The position numbers and the translations under genes were made by a program. From Elmis aenea (lineage: Eukaryota > Arthropoda > Insecta > Coleoptera > Elmidae): a DNA stretch of 64,000 bases. Where the stretch lies: contig OX393577.1 in NCBI GenBank assembly GCA_947652605.1, positions 66,364,108 to 66,428,107 of the forward strand. Reading direction: 5' to 3'. Shown one piece after another: positions 45,594 to 55,983 of this stretch. Each line of letters starts with the position of its first letter. The stretch's first letter is position 1. The notes beneath the pieces are model-generated. The model was not told where the DNA came from and searched no databases. It was given only the letters and a program-made list of their open reading frames with translations.

Positions 45594-46375
45594 GACCGTT
45601 TCACCTAGGCAGCTGGAAAATGGAAAAAATAAACATAACTTAGCTAATGTTCGCAGACGACATGGTCTTAGTCTCAGAAAAAGAAAAAATCTGCAACATA
45701 ATCTAGAAACTCTAGACCTGGAATTGGAAAAAAATTAAGATGAAAATAAATACCGAAAAAATAAAACTATGATCGTTACAACAGACAGCAAAGGGCATAA
45801 CATGGGCTTAGGTTGGAACAGCTAGAAAGCTTTAAATATTTAGGAGTGATCGTAGAGAAAAATGGAGGAATGGACAAGGAAATAAGCGAAAGGTCAGGAA
45901 ATGTGGGAAGAATATTTTAACAGTTTAAGAACAACATTTTTGGAAATACAGAACTCCCAAAACAAACAAAAGTGGAAGTGGTCAAAAAGGTAGTAACGCT
46001 AGCACTTATATACGGAAGTGAATGCAGCAGAAATGGGACTTCTAAGAAAAATCCAAGGAAAAACCTAAAAAGATAGAATCAGAAATTAAACATATAGAGA
46101 ACAATTAAGGATAAAATCAGTTAAAACAAAAATACAAGAAAGACAGCTGGGATGGTTGGGTCACATTTATAGGATGAAAGAAGAGAGGTTAACCAGGAAA
46201 GCCTATGAAGCAAGATCACAGGGAAAAAACAAAAGAGGTAGACCTAGAAGAACCTGGCAAGACGAAGTTAAAAAAGCAGCAACGGATAGAAACATTAAAT
46301 AGAAAGACATAAAAAATCTAGCACAAGACAGAAAAACATGAAAAAAGTCAACACAACTCAACAGTTATTATTTAG
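45594..46375 (+). pseudogene. LINE reverse transcriptase fragment
   Basis: The catalytic FADD is at 45650-45661 (MFADDMVLVSEKEKNLQHN). It is followed by the palm/thumb blocks LELEKIKMKINTEKIK, ESFKYLGVIVEKNGGMDKEI and LPKQTKVEVVKKVVTLALIY, then the C-terminal region in several frames. It ends in the same DIKNLAQDRKT-like tail and 3' sequence as the LINE at 11330-12125. Frameshifts and stops are frequent. Since this copy keeps the palm that the other one lacks, the two together show the family's layout. There is no endonuclease or fingers domain here. Confidence 0.8.
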
Positions 46376-47241
46376 TTTTTTTTTTCAAATAGCATTGAAT
46401 TTAAAATCAGATAGTTCCTATTCCTATCTTTACAGTCATGTAAACAATTTAATATTTTTACTTAAAAAATGTCGAGAGTTAGCAGACCATGAATACATTT
46501 TGCATAAGTGAGAATTAATTACGACATTTTTTTGTTTGAAAGGTAAGATAACTATCAACCACTTAACTTTAAAACCAAAAAATCGTCGCTACAAACTTTG
46601 ATTTATTCACATAACATGAAGAGCTTATGTATTATCAATTGAAAATAATTAGTCGCTTCTAAACATTTTTAATTTCCTCGTCGAACTGAATCAAAAGTGT
46701 ACGATACAAAAAAAGTCAACTAACTTTATTGAGATACGTTTACTTGATATTTACTTTACGATTTATTGTTTGACTTCACCGGATAGACCATGAAATCAAT
46801 CTGGTATCGGATATAGGTATCGATTGTCAACGGGTTATACAATTACACCATTATATGTACTTGTACAAACACAACATGAGTGTAGCAATCTGAAGGCGTG
46901 TTCTATTAAATACATTTTACGAAAATTTCATCGTTAATTACTGCTAAGCAGTTATACGAATTACTTTTCTTGTAAACATTGGTGAAAATACAGGTTGAAT
47001 CGATTGCAAAATCAATGGAAGGTTGTTCAAGAAAGTGTGTTGAATCGAGTAGTGTTGATTTTGGAACAGACGTGAACTTTTCAGGAAAATTTGCATCAAG
47101 TTGGAAACTATTGTATATGCAGAGCGAGGAATTGACCAACCCAAAGAAGAGAAGGTATACTAAATGTCGAAAATTCTCAAATAATTCTAATAATTACCAA
47201 CAAAATAGCCGAAAATCCATAAAAAAAGTTACAAATATATA
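46376..47241. other. Non-coding stretch without recognised features
   Basis: AT-rich; a 103-codon plus-strand ORF beginning near 46979 runs into the foldback fragment at 47242 and has no recognised motif. Confidence 0.35.
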
Positions 47242-47425
47242 CAGGATGTTCCACATAGAAGGGCCACTATCGGGATCTCGTAATCGGTAAGAGCTACAAA
47301 GAACTTTCAATAAGACAAATTGTTCCCATTTCTGAGCATTCAGTGATGCTTTAATGTTTTAAAAAAGTTCCATGGCACGCTAGATAACAAACAAAAATCT
47401 AAATGGCCATTTTTATTGAGAAAAA
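47242..47425. mobile_element. Left-end fragment of foldback family D
   Basis: TA|CAGGATGTTCCACATAGAAG, then GGCCACTATCGGGATCTCGT and GTAAGAGCTACAAAGAACTT match the arms of the element at 55220-55981 for about 185 bases, including GTTCCATGGCACGCTAGAT. The inverted second arm is missing. Confidence 0.8.
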
Positions 47426-48633
47426 CTGGTAAACCAGCAAACTCTACTGGAATAATATTGATACATTAACAATCTAGATTTTGGTTGCTTTAACATTTCA
47501 TTTAAAAATGACGAATTTAAGGCAACCATATGAAATGTAAAACCTCTATGCAATTTTTTTAAAGTTATGATTATGTGGTTAATATCAGGAGCTTATTAAA
47601 AAAAAGGTATTCAAATTGCAAATCAGAGACCAAAAATTCTGATTTCCTGTATTAAAAAAAAATTAAAAACAGTTCCTTTCTGTCTCCTATTTTTAGAACA
47701 TAATTACAATTCGATACTTGTCCAAAGGGGCCTCGAATTTTTCCACGTAAATAACACCTTTCCCTTTCTTCGTCCGACGAAAGCACAAGTCTCACAGACA
47801 AAGCGCTATATCCATTACAAAAATATATCTTTCCGCAGTTAACCAAGCAGAAAAAATGTACGATAATACTTATGTAAAAAATGTTCTTAACCATTCGCGT
47901 TTCCTGCGCGTTTCTTTGTTACCACGTTAATGTAAAATTACGGACAGTCGGCCATAAACTCAGCTGTTGTTCTGTACTTTTAAAGGGGTTTGAGGTTAAA
48001 AGTTGCCGGTTATTCGAGAAACTGATCGAGAACGGATGTGAGGGTATGAGTCAGAACCCTATGGTGCGGGGGAAGTTGCTCTGAAAATCGCTAATTTGGT
48101 TCGGTTATAGGTGTAGCGACTTAAAACTAATTATTGGCTCGTACAAAACGTTTACAGATTTCAATCGGCCTATTTTGGTTTTGCAGATTTATGATAAACA
48201 GATGCACGTAGGTTTCATTAACAAAGTTATGCAATAATGATACGGAGAATGTCTTAAACAGGTGTATTATGATAATAAACTTAAGTAACCATAATGAAAT
48301 TAATATGGAATCGTAACACAGTTAACAATTGGTTTATTCGAAGTTGGAGAACCAAATAAGAACTTCGTAAAACGTTTATAATTCATTTAGCAAGAAGAGT
48401 TTGATATTATCCAAGGCGGCCAAAAATTAACTGTTTAACTTTCATTTCAAATCATTCCTGTAATAAATACAAATGCCACACAATGCAAGCTTTTAAAGAG
48501 CATTCTTTACCACAATTACAAAAATTTCTGGTGATATTTTAACTATCATTCCATTCAAACTCAATTTGGCGATAATGTTTCACGAAAACTGATTTTAGAA
48601 GTAGCTTCTATTGTAGTTGTTTTTGCATTATTA
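47426..48633. other. Non-coding stretch without recognised features
   Basis: A G+C-richer patch at 47690-48080 has short ORFs only; no feature recognised. Confidence 0.35.
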
Positions 48634-49075
48634 GGTTTGTTCTAACAAATCCACGGACCATGCGAAGCACTGTCAGGATTTTGCGCAGTATCAATATCGC
48701 GTTCCATCTGAAAGTTCTGACGGTCAGTCATTCGTTCTAACAACTCTCGAATCAATTCATGAACGAAGAGAGGAACTCTTGCTGGGATTTTTACACGCAT
48801 GCGCTGTTCCATAACTAACGTGAGCTCTGGTAGCTATACATCGCCCTCGAAATCCCATTTAGTACTGGATTCTTAAGGTGTTTACCCTTGCGATGCGCAC
48901 ATTTCTATGAACCCAATAGACACAAATGTAATTTACAGTTAGGCCAGTGGTAAAAGCGTTCCAACAACGGCTAATACTGGCCAATACATTTATTAGTACA
49001 TAGTTCACGCATGCGAATAAACCACTTTATGTATTCATACATGGATTGGTTTTAAATCGCTTGTTGGAACAAACT
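48634..49075. mobile_element. TA-flanked MITE, complete, 442 bp
   Basis: The ends GGTTTGTTCTAACAA and TTGTTGGAACAAACT are imperfect inverted repeats and TA lies directly outside each (48632-48633, 49076-49077). The interior matches the reverse complement of 4414-4835, including GCATGCGTGAACTATGTACT and TTAGCCGTTGTTGGAACGCT. It is non-coding. The TA duplication points to Tc1/mariner-like mobilisation. Confidence 0.87.
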
Positions 49076-49077
49076 TA

Positions 49078-50284
49078 TGTGGTCAAAAAGATGATGAATA
49101 CACGTCATAGCGTCAGACAAATTCGATAATACTTAATCAACTGTTACAAGTCGATGTTATTTATTTTGAACTTGCGGTTTATGCAAGGGCTCGCTTGTGT
49201 CAACAAATAGGGCTGGAGTCCATCAGCAATTCGACAAAGTGCTGTCGAGAGATTAGCTTAGGAATGTTGTTTTATCAATAGCGATGTTCTTTTATCTAAG
49301 TTCGAACATGACAGCTACACATCCAAAAAATGCAGTTGGTTTATGATAAAGCTTGTGTTTATTGTCGCTCCAAAAATACACAGATCTTTAAATATTTAGA
49401 TTTATAAGTAGAACTATAATATAGGCTTCAAATATTTAAGCATTTCCGTTGCCTGATTGATAGGACTCTTACGTCAACGAGTAGTTTTCGAAATTCTATT
49501 TGTTTTTACCGCAAGCACTGTATTCGTCTCGGAAAATATCTGCGCACGAATTTTTTCATACAAGCTGTATTTTTTGTATATTTAAGATGCCGAATTTCTG
49601 CAACTTTATTAAGCCATGAAACCAAAATAGCAATCTTTAACGCTGAGCTTCTAATACTGTCCATATTTAGCTTATCGGGTTCCCGTTATGCGACCTTGAA
49701 ATAGAATTTTTATTGCTCAAATCGACAAAACGCCAGCCAAAATGCTTGATACTCAGGTAGAATGTGATCAAGGATATAAAATTTTATTGTACCGAAGTCA
49801 ACTTTTGTTTGCTTTACACTTCTGAACACCAAAGAAAGATTTTTATTTAGCACCATAAAACTTGACGGTATTAAAAAAAAAATGAGGGCAATTAAAAAAT
49901 AAGACACTTTTAGTGGAATATGGAAGTTATATTAAACAAATTTGGAAACTTAAATACGAGGGCTTATTTTTATGTAATCAACCTAGCCATGGAAATTGAA
50001 TTTAAAAACGAAAATTGTCTGTTAAGTAGCTGTGACATTTTGAACCTGAAGAGAAAAGTTTCATCGAAATATATAGAGTTTGAAGAGTTATCTACAATTT
50101 TTTCTTAACAAAAATGAGTTTAGACTTGAGTATCGAAGTGAATCAATTTCGCACAAAAGAGGGTAATGGGCCAAAATTTATCCATCTAAGAAACGGGGCA
50201 CTTGCTCTCCCCCTGGGATCGAGTAAAAAATAGTACTTGTAAAAACAAATCATAAAAATTAAAAGCTTATTTAAAATTTATATA
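49078..50284. other. Non-coding stretch without recognised features
   Basis: AT-rich with short ORFs only. A G+C-rich short piece at 50160-50225 (CGGGGCACTTGCTCTCCCCC) may be a repeat remnant but has no partner in the window. Confidence 0.35.
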
Positions 50285-50909
50285 CAGGGTGTGTAAAAAT
50301 TGGCGGAAGCGCTACACGTGGCGATGTTCTTCGTAAAATTCTAAGTCGAAAATCTTAATACGAAAATGTTGTACCATGCTTGCTGTGTCTGCAAGAGGTC
50401 CTCAAAGTTTTGACATTAAGTCCTTTAATAAGCGTTATTATTTAATACTTGCAAATGAAAAAGCTGCGATTTGGAATAAAAATAAATTTCGAATAGTATT
50501 TTTTCCTAGATATTGTGTTCTTCCTTTCAAAAATTGGTGTTGAAAATATGTAAATCACTGATTTGAATGAAAATAATACATATGGCAACATTGTCATTAG
50601 CTGTCATCTCTGTTTTTCTCGTAATTATTTCTAGTTTGTGTTTTACGATACCCAAAAGTTTGCAGCTATGTTTACGAACTGAAGGATTTCAGTTCGAACA
50701 AAAATTGTAAATACCTAAGTAAAACTTGTTGATAAAGAAATGTCCAAACGCAAATCAATGTATGCAATGTTGCCAATTTTTTTTTTCTTTAAATGGTTTC
50801 TGATGCCATAGGAAGCATGGTACAACATTTTTGTATCAAGATTTTCGACTTAGAATTTTACGAAGAACATCGCCACGTGTAGCGCTTCCGCCAATTTATA
50901 CACACCCTG
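50285..50909. mobile_element. 625-bp TACAGGGTG foldback element (family C)
   Basis: The ends are TA|CAGGGTGTGTAAAAATTGGC and GCCAATTTATACACACCCTG|TA. The arms match for about 100 bases (TTCTTCGTAAAATTCTAAGT, then CGAAAATCTT and TGTTGTACCATGCTT on the left). The 430-base interior is not palindromic, unlike the other three complete relatives, and has no ORF of note. Confidence 0.9.
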
Positions 50910-50911
50910 TA

Positions 50912-53900
50912 TACATATTAGGAGTATTATTTTTCTCTATAGTTTGCCCCTCCCTGGATCATTAGTCAGTAATCATACGCAGATACTTTTGGTAGACATT
51001 TTTACGTTAACCTCATTATACACATCGCAGATCTCTTGCATAATTGGGACGACACAATCTAACATCGACACCGAGGCGAGGAACAAATTTCAATATATAA
51101 CAGTAAACTGGCTTCTCAATTGCACTAGAAAACGACCCACAACAAGCAAATAAATATTGGCACATATTTCTCGCCAATGGAAAAAAATAATGTAACAATA
51201 AATTACAGAGAAACTGTGACACACTTACAACTGCAATTACAAGATGCTTAGATGCGTTCGTAACTGCTGTAATTTTATTGTTTATGTATAAATAACAGCA
51301 AACATGCAAATCATGATTTCGAAAAGAAGAAAGTCTGAAGACCTATTACAATAATTAAAATGTTACCTACAAACTATTACAATCAACAATTCCCTATCGT
51401 TTATTTAATTCAAAAACTGCGCACTATAAGCAAAACTATAAAAACATTTTTAAGTGAGCATGATTAAAATAGCAGTCACAAACTTTTTTGGATCTTTATT
51501 CGAAGTCTTGATTAATATGGGACGCTTAGAGTATTGATACTGACTTTTCCATTGAAACTGGACGAAAATCTAGACATACAGTCACTAAAAGTCGCTCATA
51601 ATTGGTACTACGTGAGAATAATTTAAAATTATAATTTCAACATAATAATTTAAATTACAATTGCAATTTAAGGATTGTAATTTCGTTTTTAGGCCCTAAG
51701 AAACTGTTTTATATTTACGTAAAACACTTCTGTTATTTATCGAAATATGAAACAAGCTTTTGCAATTTTCAAAACCAAAATCCTTTATTTCTAGCCACAC
51801 AAGAAAATATCGCCGAATAACCGCGTTTACGACTATTTTAAAGAAATTCAAAGCGAAAATTTGTGTAAATAACTCAAGAAAGTCAACGAACTAACAAAGA
51901 CATGTATAATATACAGAAGCCATATATTGTTTGGGTGTATAAGTCTTCGATAACACTAACACAACAAGTTTGGTATGGTATTTCCTTTGCGGAATCGTCT
52001 TAGATACCTTTCAAGAATCTTTGACGAATTGGTTTCAAGAATGTTCCTACCACACAGTAAATATATTAAAACAAAGTGACATAACTAAAGCCTTAGAAGG
52101 TGAACTATTTCACGCTAATAACCCTATGGGTATATAAAAAAATTAACGCGTTGCACCATTAATCATCTTGTACTATGTATAATTAACTGCTACAACAACA
52201 AAGTTTCATAATTACAGTATAACAGTTAGATTGTTTGAATTATTGGTGCAAAACACTAGTAACAAAACATACACATTGAAATATGAACACTAACTTATTT
52301 CCAGATCAATTACTGCTTAAAAAAATGTGCAACAATTTCGAGACCACTGTTCCTTTGTTAGTAAAAATTGCAAAAAAATATCTCTTTTAAAGTTTATCTC
52401 AAGCATTAAACATATTTTTTGTTACCTGTAAATGCTTGAGCGATTTTATATCAGGCATCAAATTTTACTACGTTAAAATTCGGAAAAAGTTTTCATATTA
52501 ATTTATTGCAAGTCAAATATACAGCAGAAAAAATTATTTTCTACCAAATTTGTTTAATAAAATTTACATAAAAAACACAATCAGTTATTGCTTTGTATGG
52601 TACATCTCTTACTCATATTTTAAACGCGTTTTTTTTATCTCTCTATTTAATCTTTCAACGTTATTTCCTCTAACAGGCACAAAATTATGCAATAGTGATC
52701 ATATTTTGGGTCAATTATTCAAGCAAAGTTAAACGACCGTTTCTTGAACGTCCATTAACTCCTACGACAATTGTCTAACGACCGTTTCGAGCGATTTTTA
52801 TGGTAAAAATTGTCGAAATAATTGTTTTTATAGAAACTAATCGATAATCAACTAAAAATAGCTGCTCAATTTTAATACCACCGCCAAAAACCTGTGCTAT
52901 ATTTAATAAATAAGCGGTACCCATGCAAATCTTATCCATCCAGCTATTGCTACGCTACTAATTAATTACCTATTTAAGATAGAAAGTGTAAAATGACCAA
53001 GGAAATAACTTATAATTACTGGAACGATTTTAAATCACTTATAATTTATAATACAAACAAATCAGCACCGCATGCCACGCGTTTCAAACCGATAACTAGT
53101 TAACGAGAACATTAGGCTTAACAATTGTTACGTTAGGAAATAAATTCCGAAAATACTTGGAAAAGAAAAGTACAAACTTCTACAAATTTGATGAACAGGA
53201 AACGTCATGCAAATATAAAGATGAGCGATGTATAAGGTAAGCAGCGAAGCAGAACGCCCCATTTCTGTGCACCAGACAATCCGTTGAGCTGACGGTTAAG
53301 CTACTTCTTCAGATACAAATAACGCGCGTAACCTTCGACTACTATTACTAAGCCGCGTAAGCAACCTTCTGGTAAGCACTATATTTAGATACCTACCACA
53401 AAAAGGTCAGTAAAACTAACAAAAGAAACACTTTTTATAGGTACGAGCTAATTAAACTTGATTGTTTCGTACAGTAAAAAAATACGCAGACTAATTTCAA
53501 TGCAATTTTGTACGCTTCCAAAGAAGTGAAGGTGAGATACTTTTAAACGGCCGTTTACAGCAAAAGCAACATTAAAAATAAAGTTAAGGCACTAAAATGG
53601 AAGAATAAAGTTTAGCAACAACAGTTAAAAAGAAATTCATAAAGATATAATTGATTTGTACCAATTAACAGAAATACAATTGAGTTTTGACTTATCTCTA
53701 TTAAAAATGATTCAGTGGGATCAATTTTATATTGAGCAGCCCTAAAACCAACACCGAAATTTGCATGAAATTTTCATGACTTAAATAACGATGATATTTA
53801 AATATGAAAGCCTAGGTACATACTTGAGCCTAAATGCAGCATTTATTAAGGTGGTCAGTTTTACTGTGGCTTTTCTTAGGAGATGTCTTAGCACTTCACC

Positions 53901-54077
53901 AGTTTTAAAAATATAGGGTGCCAATTAGAAGAAAAAAATTAATTGTAAAAAAAAATTAAATCGAACATCTTACTAATAATTAAGTATTTTTAAAATCTCA
54001 TTACATACTTAAAGATGAACTTCGACTCTCTAATTATAATTAACGAATATCAAATCTGTAGCTCTTAAAAAAGGGTA
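50912..54077. other. Non-coding stretch without recognised features
   Basis: AT-rich. A G+C-richer block at 53220-53370 has no ORF. No repeat or gene is recognised. Confidence 0.35.
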
Positions 54078-54085
54078 CTTATAGG

Positions 54086-54184
54086 CAGGGGTTTGGAGCG
54101 GAGCACGGAGCTGGAGCGGAGCCGGAGCAGGCATTTTGATGCCGGAGCGGAGCAATTAAAAAATTGGACTGCTCCAAACCCCTG
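54086..54184. mobile_element. 99-bp hAT MITE made of GGAGC repeats
   Basis: Perfect 14-bp terminal repeats CAGGGGTTTGGAGC and GCTCCAAACCCCTG are flanked by CTTATAGG on both sides (54078-54085 and 54185-54192). The interior is dominated by GGAGC/CGGAGC words and by GCATTTTGATGC, a short palindrome. The exact duplication indicates a recent insertion. A partial copy lies at 32299-32380. Confidence 0.93.
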
Positions 54185-54192
54185 CTTATAGG

Positions 54193-55219
54193 GATACACT
54201 CTATACCTTTCGGTGTATTTTTCACCTACACATTTGGTGGTCGCATCAATTAATTGTTGTATTGTTTATTAATACGATCATATTTGTGTCAGCACCAAAG
54301 TATCACAAGAAAAAAAATCACCATGGGACGTCAAACTTTAAAAAAAGTTATCGATTTGTTGGTTAATGAGTCATGACGCTTCGTATTTATCAAACATAAG
54401 TACGTTTAATAACTTAGTTTTGTGCTAACTATACATTTACTAACAAAAAATACACCGTAAAATTGTATTGTATATGCTTATTGTTCATACCGATTAAGTT
54501 TCATAACTTCGTTGCATTTGTGTGACGAAATTTGCCTTGAATTGTGGACAGTTTGTGGATTAAAGTAAGCAAAACCGGCGATTTTAGACACTTTGTTTAA
54601 AATTAGTACGGATATAGAAAGTTGTTGATTATGATGCAAATTTGCAATTTTTTTGAGGCGCGCTCTGAAAGTAAGTAAATACAAAAAGTGTTGACGTTTT
54701 AAATATTTTATAAATAATAGATTTCCATTGCTTTGTTGGTGTAAATATTTGAAGCAACTAAACGTCGTAAAAGGCTAAGTTTGTTTATAATATTTCTTCA
54801 TTGTACTTTGTATTTATAAGGTTCTGTTCTAAAAATTGTGTTAGCATTTTGTTACGGTTTCATAGCCCCAGAGTAGTGAAAACGTGCTGATAATGTTTTG
54901 CGATTGTTCAGTTTATTTTAAACTATTTGTTGTAATTATAGATATATTTAAGTTGGATTGCACTAATCTTTTTCTACGAAGAATCGTTCTTAAAAAAAAA
55001 AACTCCAGTGAGTGTTTCCTCAGTTGTACAGGGAGAAGTTAAAATTACCTTCAAATTTGTCATCTCCGAGCACAGCTCAACGACGCGTTTTGTACCAAGA
55101 TATAGTCTTATACATTATTATCATATTATATACCATAAATTTGCAATAAATCTACAGCTGATGAAGAGATGAGAGTATAGAAACTGTGTTATTGGGTTTG
55201 GACAAAAGAAGCTGATCTA
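54193..55219. other. Non-coding stretch without recognised features
   Basis: AT-rich; no feature seen. Confidence 0.35.
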
Positions 55220-55981
55220 CAGGGTGGTCCATATAAAAGGGCCACTATTGGAATCTCGTAAACGGTAAGAGCTACAAACAAGTTTAAATTAGACAAATTG
55301 TTCCTCTTTCTGGAACCTATTTGGTGATGCTATAATTTTTTGGAAAAGCTCAATGGCACGCTAGATACGGAACCAAAAAAAAAAGACATTTTACTGACTC
55401 GGTTATACTTGATGGTGCAAAAATGTTTTTAGGGAAAAAGTTGTAGATTTTTTTACGAACTGTAAAACGAGAACATTCATTTGTTTCAATATTGTTTAAA
55501 TTCATGGTACTCGATAGCTTCATGGGGACTTTTTAATGGCTTTTATTTGTTGTGAGCCTAAATATCAAAATAAATACATACATCAAACCTTATATTATTG
55601 AAAAGGGGGGACAAATGTTATTTCTTGAGGTCATAGCCAACTAAAATTTCCTTTTAAAAAATGCAAGTTTGTAATTTATCCAAGAATTTGAAGACTATTG
55701 AAACAAATGAATGTTTTAATTTTACAGTGCGTTAAAAAATCTACAACTTTTTTCCTAAAAATATTTTTGTACCATTAAGTATAAAAGAGTTATTAACGAT
55801 TTTAAAAAATGTCCATTTTGGTTTTTGTTTATTATCTAGCTTGCCATGGAACTTTTCTAAAATAATTATAGCATCACTGAATAGGTATCAGAAAAGGGAA
55901 CAATTTGTCTAATTTAAATTTCTTTGTAGCTCTTAGCGTTTACGAGATTCCAATAGTGGCCCTTCTATGTGGACTACCCTG
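55220..55981. mobile_element. 762-bp TACAGGGTG foldback element (family D)
   Basis: The ends are TA|CAGGGTGGTCCATATAAAAG and GGACTACCCTG|TA. The arms (about 290 bases each) are inverted copies: GAATCTCGTAAACGGTAAGA, AGACAAATTGTTCC, TGGCACGCTAGAT and GTTGTAGATTTTTTTACGAAC on the left all reappear inverted on the right. The loop is about 180 bases. There is no transposase. Fragments of the same family are at 47242-47425 and, more diverged, 7126-7176. Confidence 0.9.
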
Positions 55982-55983
55982 TA

